Below, one piece after another: positions 51,023 through 58,801 of a stretch of DNA of 64,000 bases. Position 1 is the first letter of the stretch, and each line of letters begins with the position of its first letter. The notes below the pieces were generated by a model, which had not been told where the DNA came from, made no database searches, and worked only from the letters and a program-made list of their open reading frames with translations. Source of the DNA: Halomonas smyrnensis AAD6 (GTDB lineage: Bacteria; Pseudomonadota; Gammaproteobacteria; Pseudomonadales; Halomonadaceae); the NCBI RefSeq assembly GCF_000265245.1, contig NZ_AJKS02000009.1, forward strand, positions 723-64,722, written 5' to 3'. The translations under genes were made by a program, and so were the position numbers.

Positions 51023-52702
51023 ATCGCTACCCCAACTCCCCCCACTCCACCAACACGCCGTGCCAGCCACGAGGTCGAGACCTCGACCGACTACATGGTC
51101 ACCGAGCTGTCCCAGGACGGTTTCTTCAGTGGCATGCACAAGGGCATGACCATCACCGCCGCACTGCTGGTGCTCGGCTTCGTGCTGTTCACCGGTGTGA
51201 TGCCGGAGCTGGCCGGCAACCTGTTCGGCGCCACCCGCACCTGGATCGAGACCACCTTCAGCCGCTACTACCTGATCACCGTGGTGATACTGCTGGCGGT
51301 CTGCGCCTACATCGTCGTCAGCCGCCATGGCAGCGTCCGCCTGGGCCCCGACGACAGCCGCCCCGACTTCAGCAACTTCGCCTGGTTCTCGATGCTGTTC
51401 TCGGCCGGCATCGGCATCGGCATCCTGTTCTTCGGCGTCGCCGAACCGATCTTCTACTTCGACAACACCGGCGCCTTCGGCTACCCGAACAACCCCCATG
51501 CCGACATGGCCGGCGCCACCGCCATGAACCATGAGCGGGCCATCGACGCGCTGCGCGTCTCGGTCTTCCATTGGGGCCTGCACGGCTGGGCGATCTACGT
51601 GATCGTCGGCATGTCACTGGCCTACTTCGCCTACCGCAAGGGCCTGCCGCTGGCGCTGCGCTCGGCGCTCTATCCCTTCATCGGCGAGCGCATCTTCGGC
51701 CCCATCGGCCATATCGTGGACATTCTCGGCGTGCTCGGTTGCGTGTTCGGTGTCGCCACCTCGCTGGGCCTCGGCGTCAGCCAGATGGCCGTGGGCCTGG
51801 ACCGCCTGGTCGGCCTCGACCCGGGGCTCAACACTCAGCTGGTGCTGATCGGCGTGATCTCCCTGGTGTCGGTGCTCTCGGCGGTCTCGGGGGTCCAACG
51901 AGGCATCAAGATCATCTCCGAGATGAACATCTGGATCTCGGTGGCCGTGGTCGGCACCTTCCTGATCGGTGGCCCCACCCTGTGGCTGGTGATGACCTTC
52001 GGCGAGACCGTGCTGGACTACGCCCTCAACTTCATCCCCATGGGCCTGTGGTTCGCCGACGATGACGGCACGGCCCAGTGGCAGCAGGGCTGGACCATCT
52101 TCTACTGGGGCTGGTGGCTGGCCTGGGCGCCGTTCGTCGGCATCTTCATCGCCCGCATCTCCCGCGGTCGCACTCTGCGCGAGTTCGTGCTCGGCGTGCT
52201 GCTGGTGCCGACCCTGATCATCTTCGTATGGCTGGTGATCTTCGGCGGCAACGCCCTGCACCAGGAACTGACCGCCGCGGGCGGGCCGGGCAGCGCCGGC
52301 ATCACCGAGCTGGTCAATGCCTGGAACCTGCCGGCCGCACTGTTCGCCACCGCCGACGGCATCGCCGGCACCGGTACCTTCGGCTGGGTGCTGTCGGCAC
52401 TGATGGTGTTCCTGCTGATGAGCTGGTTCGTGACCTCATCGGACTCCGGCACCCTGGTGCTGACCACCATCCTGTCGCTGGGCAACGAGGACCCGCCGAA
52501 GCGTTTCCGGGTCTTCTGGGGAACGTCGATCGGCCTGGTGGCCGCCGTGCTGCTGGTGGCCGGGGGCCTCAAGGCACTGCAGACCGCGCTGATCGCCGCG
52601 GCCCTGCCGCTGAGCGTGGTGATCCTGTTGATGACCTCCGGCGTGCTGGTCTCGCTGGTACGGGAAACGCGCAAGAGCCCTGCCGTGGCTCGACGCCAGT
52701 AA
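51023..52702 (+). CDS. BCCT-family betaine/carnitine transporter with probable ATC start
   Basis: A carrier of about 559 residues with 12 membrane segments, BCCT motif GIGILFFGVAEPIFYF and loop GIFIARISRGRTLREFVLG. The first conventional start, ATG 51095, would give 535 residues. The frame continues upstream as clear BCCT-like N-terminal sequence (RRASHEVETSTDYMV) to an ATC at 51023, which follows AAGAGGA by seven bases. No ATG, GTG or TTG lies in frame above 51095. I therefore annotate the ATC as the likely start; a changed ATG or base error is the alternative. Substrate is a trimethylammonium compound by family. A terminator follows. Confidence 0.85.
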   Translation: MATPTPPTPPTRRASHEVETSTDYMVTELSQDGFFSGMHKGMTITAALLVLGFVLFTGVMPELAGNLFGATRTWIETTFSRYYLITVVILLAVCAYIVVSRHGSVRLGPDDSRPDFSNFAWFSMLFSAGIGIGILFFGVAEPIFYFDNTGAFGYPNNPHADMAGATAMNHERAIDALRVSVFHWGLHGWAIYVIVGMSLAYFAYRKGLPLALRSALYPFIGERIFGPIGHIVDILGVLGCVFGVATSLGLGVSQMAVGLDRLVGLDPGLNTQLVLIGVISLVSVLSAVSGVQRGIKIISEMNIWISVAVVGTFLIGGPTLWLVMTFGETVLDYALNFIPMGLWFADDDGTAQWQQGWTIFYWGWWLAWAPFVGIFIARISRGRTLREFVLGVLLVPTLIIFVWLVIFGGNALHQELTAAGGPGSAGITELVNAWNLPAALFATADGIAGTGTFGWVLSALMVFLLMSWFVTSSDSGTLVLTTILSLGNEDPPKRFRVFWGTSIGLVAAVLLVAGGLKALQTALIAAALPLSVVILLMTSGVLVSLVRETRKSPAVARRQ

Positions 52703-52729
52703 CGCGACACGGTTGAACGCCACAACGTC

Positions 52730-52766
52730 AAGAGGCCCGATCCGGCGATGCCGGATCGGGCCTCTT
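52730..52766. terminator. Long hairpin terminator between convergent genes
   Basis: A 17-base-pair perfect stem (AAGAGGCCCGATCCGGC / GCCGGATCGGGCCTCTT) with a GAT loop. It lies between the second BCCT gene and the convergent repeat-protein gene and probably serves both. Confidence 0.75.
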
Positions 52767-52797
52767 GTCTCAGGGCATGTGCCCGCTCGGGCTCGGC

Positions 52798-54037
52798 TCA
52801 GTACTCGCCGAGCGTGGCCTCCAGCTTGAAGAGGCTTGCCGACAGCTCGCCCGGCGTCATCACCGGCGTCTCAGGCGCCACGGCAGACGGCCAGGCCGTC
52901 AGCGTCTGATCGTAGGCGTCCAGCAGCGTCTCGCGGGTCTCATCGTCATACAGGTCAGCATGCTGCTCGAGCAGTTCCTTGGCGGTCTGTACGAAGCCGA
53001 AGCTGTCCTGGTATTCCAGCACGTTGACGAACTTGCCGTCCTCGCCGATGGCTTCATCGTACTCGGCCATCGCCTGACGCAGCAGCGCCAGCTGAACGCG
53101 GCTCTGGAAGCGAACGTCGCCGAGCAGGTCGGCGTCCACCGTCTGCAGGGCGCCGTCGATGGCATCGAATGCCGCTTCATAGGCCCCGGTGTGGCTGCCC
53201 CACTCACCACCCTCTCGGGTCTCGGCGATCAGTGCTTCGAGAGCAGGCTCGACATCATCGACGCCGCGCGCCTCGAAGGCCGGCTCCATGGGCTCATAGA
53301 TCTCATGGATGGGATGGCCGAAGTGCGGCTGGGCAGCCGTCTGCTCACCTTCCTCATAGAGCTCACGGGCCACGGTGAGGTGGCCTTTCATCATGGCCAG
53401 ATTGGTGGCATAGACGCCAGGGTTGGTGACGTCGATGGCATGGCCGGCTTCGCCGCCTTCACCACCTTCGCCGCCTTCACCGCCTTCACCGCCTTCGCCA
53501 CCTTCGCCACCGGCAGAAGCGTTCAGATAAGAGAAGACCGCATAAGGATCGGCGCCGCCTTCGCCGCCTTCGCCGCCTTCGCCGCCGTCATGGTGACCAT
53601 GTTCACCGCCTTCACCACCTTCGCCGCCGTCATGGTGACCCATGTTCGCCGCCTTCACCACCTTCGCCGCCGTCATGGTGACCATGTTCGCCGCCTTCAC
53701 CACCTTCGCCGCCGTCATGGTGACCATGTTCGCCGCCTTCACCACCTTCGCCGCCGTCATGGTGACCATGTTCGCCGCCTTCACCACCTTCGCCGCCGTC
53801 ATGGTGACCATGTTCGCCGCCTTCACCACCTTCGCCGCCGTCATGGTGACCATATTCGCCACCTTCACCACCTTCGCCGCCCTCGCCACCGTGATCGGCG
53901 TGGGCCAGCATCGGCTCGTCGGGTCCTTGGGTGAACTCGGCGGAGGCATCGACCGCGGCCCAGCTGGCGGTACTGGCGCCCAGCAGAACGGTGGTACCGA
54001 CGCCAACCCAAAGCTTGGTACGGGAGTTGTGAGACAT
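52798..54037 (-). pseudogene. His/Gly/Glu-repeat exported protein, frameshifted within its repeats
   Basis: The start at 54037 (AAAGGAA upstream) encodes a signal peptide (MSHNSRTKLWVGVGTTVLLG to TASWA), then 14-residue repeats with HGHHDGGEGGEGGE. At 53639-53641 the plus strand reads CCC where the other repeats have CC. This shifts the frame, giving GEHGSP and a stop at 53630 (136 residues). One base less restores a continuous frame through the last repeats, a GGE run and a ~200-residue helical C-terminal domain (GHPIHEIYEPMEPAFEARG) to 52798. The intact product would be an exported, probably metal-binding protein. It is divergent from a PiuC-like iron-linked hydroxylase. Sequencing error, true loss or a phase switch are all possible. 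No named family is certain. Confidence 0.8.
53570..53885 (-). repeat. Seven-copy 42-bp coding tandem repeat
   Basis: The landmark CATGGTGACC starts at 53589, 53631, 53674, 53716, 53758, 53800 and 53842. The spacing is 42 bases, except one interval of 43 that contains the extra C. Each unit encodes HGHHDGGEGGEGGE or a close variant. The near-identity of copies favours slippage and recombination. Confidence 0.9.
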
Positions 54038-54129
54038 GCGGGATTCCTTTGAATGTTGTGATTGCCGGGACACACGGCCCTGGGACCGACTCGAACCGCC
54101 ATAGAGTGCCGCCGCAGCAAGAGCAATGC

Positions 54130-54153
54130 AAACGATTCACAGTCGTTTATAAT
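54130..54153 (+). promoter_or_regulatory. Promoter with operator before the PiuC-like gene
   Basis: TATAAT at 54148-54153 overlaps an inverted repeat AAACGA-N7-TCGTTT (54130-54148). A repressor here would block the promoter. The location between an iron-linked hydroxylase and a His-rich protein makes a metal regulator such as Fur plausible, but the match to a Fur box is weak. Confidence 0.5.
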
Positions 54154-54187
54154 CGTCGCACACACTCGACCCGCCGGAGCTCCGACC

Positions 54188-54862
54188 GTGATTCTCTGCA
54201 TCGACCAGGCCATCCCTTCCGAGCTGCTGACCCGCGTGCGCGCCACCCTGGCCGACAGCGAATTCCGCGACGGGCGCGAGACGGCCGGCTGGCACGCGCG
54301 CACGGTCAAGCAGAACGAACAGGCCGACGGGCGTCGCCCCGATATCGCCGAGCTGCGCCAGGAGATCGCCAGGGTGCTCCAGGCCCATTCGCTGTTCCAG
54401 ATGGCCGCACGCCCGAAGCGCATCAAGCCGCTGATGTTCAGCCGCTATCAGCCGGGCATGTCCTACGGCAACCACGTCGACGACGCGGTGATGGCCACGC
54501 CCCAGGGCGCCATGCGCACCGATCTGTCGTTCACGCTGTTCCTCAATGACCCGGACAGCTACGACGGCGGCGAGCTGCTGATGGACACCACGGCGGGCGA
54601 GCAGACCTACAAGCTGCCGGCCGGCGGACTGATCCTCTACCCCTCCTCGACCCTGCATCGCGTCGAGCCGGTCACCCGCGGCGAGCGTCTCGCCGCCGTC
54701 GGCTGGGCCCAGAGCCAGGTCCGCGATCCACAGCAGCGCGAGATTCTCTTCGACCTGGATACCACCCGCCGCCAGGAGTTCGATGCCAACGGCAAGACCC
54801 GCACCTTCGACATGCTGTCGAAGAGCCTGGCCAACCTGCTGCGGATGTGGGCGGAGGTGTGA
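54188..54862 (+). CDS. PiuC/YbiX-like Fe(II)/2-oxoglutarate-dependent hydroxylase
   Basis: A 224-residue Fe(II)/2OG oxygenase like E. coli YbiX and Pseudomonas PiuC, which are iron-regulated and linked to siderophore uptake. The iron-binding motif is in YGNHVDDAVM (about 97-103), the distal histidine in PSSTLHRVEPVTRGERLA (about 154-171), and DLSFTLFLNDPDSYDGGEL is a family signature. The start is a GTG at 54188 with GGAG upstream, matching the YbiX N-terminus; longer in-frame starts would include promoter sequence. It is divergent from the repeat-protein gene and convergent (9-base gap) with a GlxA-type regulator. Confidence 0.92.
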   Translation: MILCIDQAIPSELLTRVRATLADSEFRDGRETAGWHARTVKQNEQADGRRPDIAELRQEIARVLQAHSLFQMAARPKRIKPLMFSRYQPGMSYGNHVDDAVMATPQGAMRTDLSFTLFLNDPDSYDGGELLMDTTAGEQTYKLPAGGLILYPSSTLHRVEPVTRGERLAAVGWAQSQVRDPQQREILFDLDTTRRQEFDANGKTRTFDMLSKSLANLLRMWAEV

Positions 54863-54871
54863 TGCATGGCC

Positions 54872-55840
54872 TCAGCCTCGCCGCACCTCCCGCGGCGAGG
54901 CACCGAAGTGCTGTCGAAAGGCCCGGGCGAAGCTGGAGGCCGAGGTGAAGCCACAGGCCAGGCCTACGCTCAGTACTTCGAGGTCGGTCTCCTCCAGCAG
55001 CTGGCGGGCTCGCGTCAGGCGCAGCGCCAGGTACCAGTCGCGGGGCGAGCGTCCCAGCTCGCGCTCGAACAACCGCTGCAGCTGACGCAGCGAGACGCCG
55101 CTGCGTCTCGCCACCTCGTCCAGGGTCAGCGGCGTCTCCAGGTGTCGCTCCATCACATCGACGGCCTCCGCCAGCCGCGGGCTATGGGTCTCCAGGCGCC
55201 GCGCCTGGGTCATCCGCTGGGCGTCGTGGCGGGTACGCATGCGCTCGTGAATCAGCTGCTCGGACACGTCGATGGCCAGCCGCTGGCCATGGCGCCGGGC
55301 GATCACGTCCAGCGCCATGTCCATGGCGGCCGCACCACCGGCGCAGGAGAAGCGCCGCTTGCCCACCTCGAACAGCTCGTCGGAGGTTTCGATGGCCGGA
55401 AAGCGCTCGCGGAAGGCCGGCAGGCTCTCCCAGTGAAGGGTCACGCGCTCGCCCTCCAGCAGCCCCGCCGCGGCCAGCAGGAAACCGCCGGTATCGAGGC
55501 CGCCCAATGCGCAGCCGGCCCCGTCCAGCCGATGCAGCCAGCGCATCAGCCCACGGCTCAGGTAACGCTCGGGGTCGAAACCGCTGCAGACCGCCACCGA
55601 CGCGGGATGATAACGCGCCTCGATATCCTGATCGGCCAGCAGCGTCATCCCGTTGGAGGCCGTGACCGGACCACCGTCCTCGCTGATCAGCCGCCATTCG
55701 AACAGCGGCCGACCGCTGATGCGGTTGGCGATGCGCAGCGGCTCCACGGCCGAGAAGAAGGCCATCATCGAGAAACGGGGCAGCAGCAAGAACCCGATCG
55801 GCTCGGGCAAGGGGCCGGCATAGTCGAGACGCATGGACAT
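54872..55840 (-). CDS. GlxA/AraC-family regulator 1 (GbdR/CdhR-like)
   Basis: A 322-residue protein. A DJ-1/PfpI-like amidotransferase domain (about 12-190; FLLLPRFSMMAFFSAVEPLRIANR, GGLDTGGFLLAAAGLL) precedes two AraC helix-turn-helix motifs (about 225-318; LTLDEVARRSGVSLRQLQRLFERELG, CGFTSASSFARAFRQHFG). GbdR (glycine betaine) and CdhR (carnitine) of Pseudomonas have this structure. The surrounding carnitine and butyrobetaine genes make it a likely activator of one of them. It is divergent from a paralogue 151 bases away. Which is CdhR-like and which GbdR-like cannot be decided from sequence alone. Confidence 0.9.
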   Translation of the reverse strand: MSMRLDYAGPLPEPIGFLLLPRFSMMAFFSAVEPLRIANRISGRPLFEWRLISEDGGPVTASNGMTLLADQDIEARYHPASVAVCSGFDPERYLSRGLMRWLHRLDGAGCALGGLDTGGFLLAAAGLLEGERVTLHWESLPAFRERFPAIETSDELFEVGKRRFSCAGGAAAMDMALDVIARRHGQRLAIDVSEQLIHERMRTRHDAQRMTQARRLETHSPRLAEAVDVMERHLETPLTLDEVARRSGVSLRQLQRLFERELGRSPRDWYLALRLTRARQLLEETDLEVLSVGLACGFTSASSFARAFRQHFGASPREVRRG

Positions 55841-55897
55841 CTAGGGGGTAACGAAAGGTTGGCTCATCATGACCGGCCGGGCTCCGAGTCACAAGCC

Positions 55898-55958
55898 GCC
55901 ACGACCGCGGTGGCCACGCCACGACCGCGATTGCATCGACCCGCACGCGCTCTACAAT
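55898..55958 (+). promoter_or_regulatory. AraC-type direct repeats abutting a promoter, for GlxA/AraC gene 2
   Basis: GCCACGACCGCG occurs at 55898-55909 and again at 55918-55929, exactly 20 bases apart. The second copy ends one base before TTGCAT (55931-55936), which is followed after 16 bases by TACAAT (55953-55958). This is the geometry of a class II AraC-family activator site. The ATG lies at 55992. Confidence 0.65.
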
Positions 55959-55991
55959 CGGGGATCCCATTCTGCCGCCGCGACGAGGCCC

Positions 55992-56942
55992 ATGAGACTG
56001 ACGCCCGACGTCCCCGCCCCGGAGCGGATCGACTTCCTGCTGTTGCCGCGCTTCGCCATGGTGGCGTTCTTCTCGGCCGTGGAGCCGCTGCGCATCGCCA
56101 ATCGTATCCAGGGCGAGACGCTGTTCGAATGGCGGCTGATCGGCCGCGACGGCGAACCGGTGGTCGCCTCCAACGGCATGACCCTGGCGGTCGATCACGC
56201 CCTGTCCGATGCACCGCTCGCCCCCAGCCTGGCGGTATGCGCCAGCTTCGAGCCGGAGGCCACCATCGACCAGACGCTGGTCGACTGGCTGCGCGAGCGT
56301 GCCGCGGCGGGCTGCCGGCTGGGCGGCATGGACACGGGCTGCTTCGTGCTGGCTACCGCCGGGCTGCTCGACGATCAGACGGTGACGCTGCATTGGGAAT
56401 CACTGCCCGAGTTCCGTGCCCGCTTTCCAGGCATCGACGCGGTGGAGTCGCTCTACGAGGTGACACCGGAGGGGTTTTCCTGCGCCGGCGGCAGCTCGGC
56501 CATCGACATGAGCCTCGACCTGATCCAACGCCGCCACGGGCTGCCGCTGGCGGAGCAGGTCCGCGACCAGCTGCTGCACGACCAGGGGCGTCGCCCGGCC
56601 AGTCGACAGCGTGACCCCATGCCCGAGGATCCGACGCTCCACCGAGCCCTGGCCCTGATGGATGCCAACCTGGAAGCGCCACTGGAAATTCGCCGACTGG
56701 CCGACGAGCTCGACCTCTCCTGGCGGCGGCTGGATCGGCTGTTCGCGCGTCATCTGGGCACGTCGCCGCAACGGGCCTACCTGGCGCGCCGGCTGGACCA
56801 CGCCCGGCGGCTGCTGCAGGAGACCCGGCACAGCGTGATGGACGTCGCCGTGGCCTGCGGCTTCGCCTCCGCCTCCAGCTTCACCCGCGCCTTCCGCCAG
56901 CGGCATGGCATGACGCCCAGCGAACTTCGACAGCGGCGCTGA
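55992..56942 (+). CDS. GlxA/AraC-family regulator 2 (GbdR/CdhR-like)
   Basis: A 316-residue paralogue of the divergent regulator. It has a DJ-1/PfpI-like domain (about 8-180; FLLLPRFAMVAFFSAVEPLRIANR, GGMDTGCFVLATAGLL) and AraC DNA-binding motifs (about 225-312; LRRLADELDLSWRRLDRLFARHLG-like helix pair, CGFASASSFTRAFRQRHG). GAGG precedes the ATG at 55992. Its promoter carries AraC-type direct repeats, so it is probably controlled by itself or its paralogue. It stands just before the Rieske and butyrobetaine dioxygenase genes, which are candidate targets. Confidence 0.9.
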   Translation: MRLTPDVPAPERIDFLLLPRFAMVAFFSAVEPLRIANRIQGETLFEWRLIGRDGEPVVASNGMTLAVDHALSDAPLAPSLAVCASFEPEATIDQTLVDWLRERAAAGCRLGGMDTGCFVLATAGLLDDQTVTLHWESLPEFRARFPGIDAVESLYEVTPEGFSCAGGSSAIDMSLDLIQRRHGLPLAEQVRDQLLHDQGRRPASRQRDPMPEDPTLHRALALMDANLEAPLEIRRLADELDLSWRRLDRLFARHLGTSPQRAYLARRLDHARRLLQETRHSVMDVAVACGFASASSFTRAFRQRHGMTPSELRQRR

Positions 56943-56983
56943 GCGCCGATAGCCGAACGCCGACACCTCGGAACGTTCGCCCG

Positions 56984-57020
56984 TTGACACACGGACGCCC
57001 ACACGGTTTCACTTGAAACC
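56984..57020 (+). promoter_or_regulatory. Promoter and 16-bp palindrome before the Rieske gene
   Basis: A perfect -35 TTGACA is at 56984-56989. Where the -10 should lie is a palindrome GGTTTCA-CT-TGAAACC (57005-57020). A protein bound there would cover the -10, so repression is the simplest reading. Confidence 0.55.
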
Positions 57021-57049
57021 AAATGAGCCGTGACAAGAGAAGCCCCATC

Positions 57050-57439
57050 ATGACAGCCGCCTGGCAGCAATACCGCAGCGCCCCACCCCCGGGCACCCGC
57101 GTGGCGCACGCCGACGACCTGCCCGAGCACGGGCACCTGAGCCTGTCCGTGGCAAGCGAACGAGGCCGCTTCCCGCTGCTGGTGGTGCGCCTCGCCGACG
57201 CCACCCTGGTCGCCTATGTCAACGCCTGCCCGCACCAGTACCTGCCCCTCGACCAGCGCGGCGACCGACTGCTCTGCGACGATGGCGAGACGCTGCGCTG
57301 CACCAACCACGACGCCGTCTTCGCCACGCGCAGCGGCGAAGGCGTGGGCGGCCTGGGGACGGGCTGCGCCCTGGACCCGGTGCCGGTGCATCTGGAGAAC
57401 GACTGGCTGATCATCGGCAATGTGTCGGAAAACGCCTAG
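57050..57439 (+). CDS. Rieske [2Fe-2S] ferredoxin-like protein
   Basis: A 129-residue soluble Rieske protein. The cluster ligands are in CPHQYLPLDQ (about 60) and CTNHDAVFAT (about 83), giving the C-x-H and C-x2-H pairs. The ATG at 57050 is preferred over one at 57023 because AAGAGAAG precedes it and the family N-terminus starts there. It lies 110 bases before the butyrobetaine dioxygenase gene on the same strand. A 2OG dioxygenase normally needs no Rieske partner, so its role (electron carrier for an oxygenase, or redox sensor) is open. Confidence 0.88.
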   Translation: MTAAWQQYRSAPPPGTRVAHADDLPEHGHLSLSVASERGRFPLLVVRLADATLVAYVNACPHQYLPLDQRGDRLLCDDGETLRCTNHDAVFATRSGEGVGGLGTGCALDPVPVHLENDWLIIGNVSENA

Positions 57440-57452
57440 CCCGGCGCCTGCC

Positions 57453-57486
57453 TGTCGAATTGTGCACAGCCGGTGTCGAATCTTGC
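57453..57486 (+). promoter_or_regulatory. AraC-type direct repeats before the butyrobetaine dioxygenase gene
   Basis: TGTCGAATTGTGC (57453-57465) and TGTCGAATCTTGC (57474-57486) are near-identical 13-base repeats spaced 21 bases apart. This is the two-helical-turn spacing expected for an AraC-family dimer. They lie about 65-95 bases before the ATG at 57550, and the two GlxA/AraC regulators are encoded immediately upstream. Confidence 0.65.
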
Positions 57487-57549
57487 CGCGAGTCAGCGGG
57501 GCTGTGCTGGCATCCTGAGCCGCAACATTCATCGCTCGAGAGACGCCCC

Positions 57550-58776
57550 ATGACCGACGACACACTGCCCCTCACCCCCGACTACGACGCCTGGCCGATC
57601 GACGCCGACCTCGACGCCGTCTCCTTCACGCCGCGCCTGGTCACGGTGCGCTGGAGCGACGGTCGCGTCAGCCGCTATCACAGCATCTGGCTGCGCGAGA
57701 ACGCGGGCGACGAGACCACCGTCAACCCGGCGACCCGGGAGCGTATCCTGGACCTCTCTGCGCTGCCGGCCTGGCCGGAGGTCGTCGAGGCCGAGATCGA
57801 CGCCGCCGGCGCCCTGTGCGTGACCTTCGCCCCCGAGGACCGCCGTCTGCGCTTCCATCCGGGCTGGTTGCGCGCCAACGACTACGACAACGCCACCGAT
57901 CCCGAGGCGCCACTGGTGACGGTCACCACCTGGCAGGGGGGACCCGGCGAAGGCCCCGACACCCTCGATGCCAGCGGCCTGCTCGATACTGACCCCGCCA
58001 GCGCGGCCGAAGAAGCGATCCTCGCCCCGGCGCTCGAGAGCGTGCTCGGCAAGGGCCTGGTACGACTGCGCGGCCTGCCCACCACCCCCGGCTCGCTCGC
58101 GGCCATCGCCCAGCGTATCGGCCCGATCCGCGACACCAATTTCGGCGGCCTGTTCAATGTCAAGGCCAAGCCGGACCCGGACTCCAACGCCTACACCGCC
58201 ATCGCCCTGCCGCCCCACACCGACCTGCCGACCCGCGAGTACCATCCCGGACTGCAGATGCTGCACTGCCTGGAGAACAGCGTGGAGGGCGGCCAGGCGG
58301 TGATGCTCGACGGCTTCGCCGTGGCCGAGGCGTTGCGCGAGCGCGATCCCGAGGCCTTTGCCACCCTGACTCGAGTGCGCTGGTGCTATGCTAACACCGC
58401 CAGGACCACCGACTACGTGTGGTTCGAACCGATGATTCGCCTCGACGCCCGCGGCGAGCTGCTCGAGGTGCGCATCGCCGACTTCCTGCGCGGCCCGCTG
58501 CAGACCGCCTTCGAGGACGTGGAACCGGCCTATGAGGCGCTGATGACCCTGCAGCGGCTGCTGCGCGACCCGGCCTTCGCCATCCGCTTCACCTACGCGC
58601 CCGGCGATCTGGTGATCTTCGACAACCGCCGCCTGCTGCACGCCCGGGACGCCTTCGAGGGCGACAGCGGCCACCGCTGGCTGCAGGGCTGCTACATGGA
58701 ACGCGACGAGATCCGCTCCCGCTACCGCATGGTCCAGCGAGCTCGCCGGCAGCGGCGGGTCAGCGCAACCGTCTAA
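57550..58776 (+). CDS. Gamma-butyrobetaine hydroxylase-like Fe(II)/2OG dioxygenase
   Basis: A 408-residue TauD/BBOX-type dioxygenase. An N-terminal DUF971-like domain (about 25-110; TVRWSDGRVSRYHSIWLREN) precedes the catalytic double-stranded helix. Iron ligands are in LPPHTDLPTREYHPG (about 218-222) and the distal histidine in NRRLLHARDAF (about 362). Gamma-butyrobetaine hydroxylase makes L-carnitine, which the cdh genes would degrade. The N-terminal domain lacks the zinc-binding cysteines usually seen after WLRDN, where GDETT follows instead. A relative acting on another trimethylammonium compound, such as the phosphonate enzyme TmpA, cannot be excluded. Confidence 0.85.
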   Translation: MTDDTLPLTPDYDAWPIDADLDAVSFTPRLVTVRWSDGRVSRYHSIWLRENAGDETTVNPATRERILDLSALPAWPEVVEAEIDAAGALCVTFAPEDRRLRFHPGWLRANDYDNATDPEAPLVTVTTWQGGPGEGPDTLDASGLLDTDPASAAEEAILAPALESVLGKGLVRLRGLPTTPGSLAAIAQRIGPIRDTNFGGLFNVKAKPDPDSNAYTAIALPPHTDLPTREYHPGLQMLHCLENSVEGGQAVMLDGFAVAEALRERDPEAFATLTRVRWCYANTARTTDYVWFEPMIRLDARGELLEVRIADFLRGPLQTAFEDVEPAYEALMTLQRLLRDPAFAIRFTYAPGDLVIFDNRRLLHARDAFEGDSGHRWLQGCYMERDEIRSRYRMVQRARRQRRVSATV

Positions 58777-58801
58777 CCCACACAATCCGGGAGCAAGCCT
58801 C

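Noticed and set aside
53570..53885. Regular short repeats that could suggest a CRISPR array
   Set aside because: The 42-bp units are contiguous, coding and lack unique spacers; they encode HGHHDGGEGGEGGE.
52798..54426. Single 542-residue minus-strand protein across the repeat gene
   Set aside because: Its N-terminal half runs in the wrong frame of the repeats and lacks a signal peptide; the real start is ATG 54037 in another frame, joined through the one-base shift.
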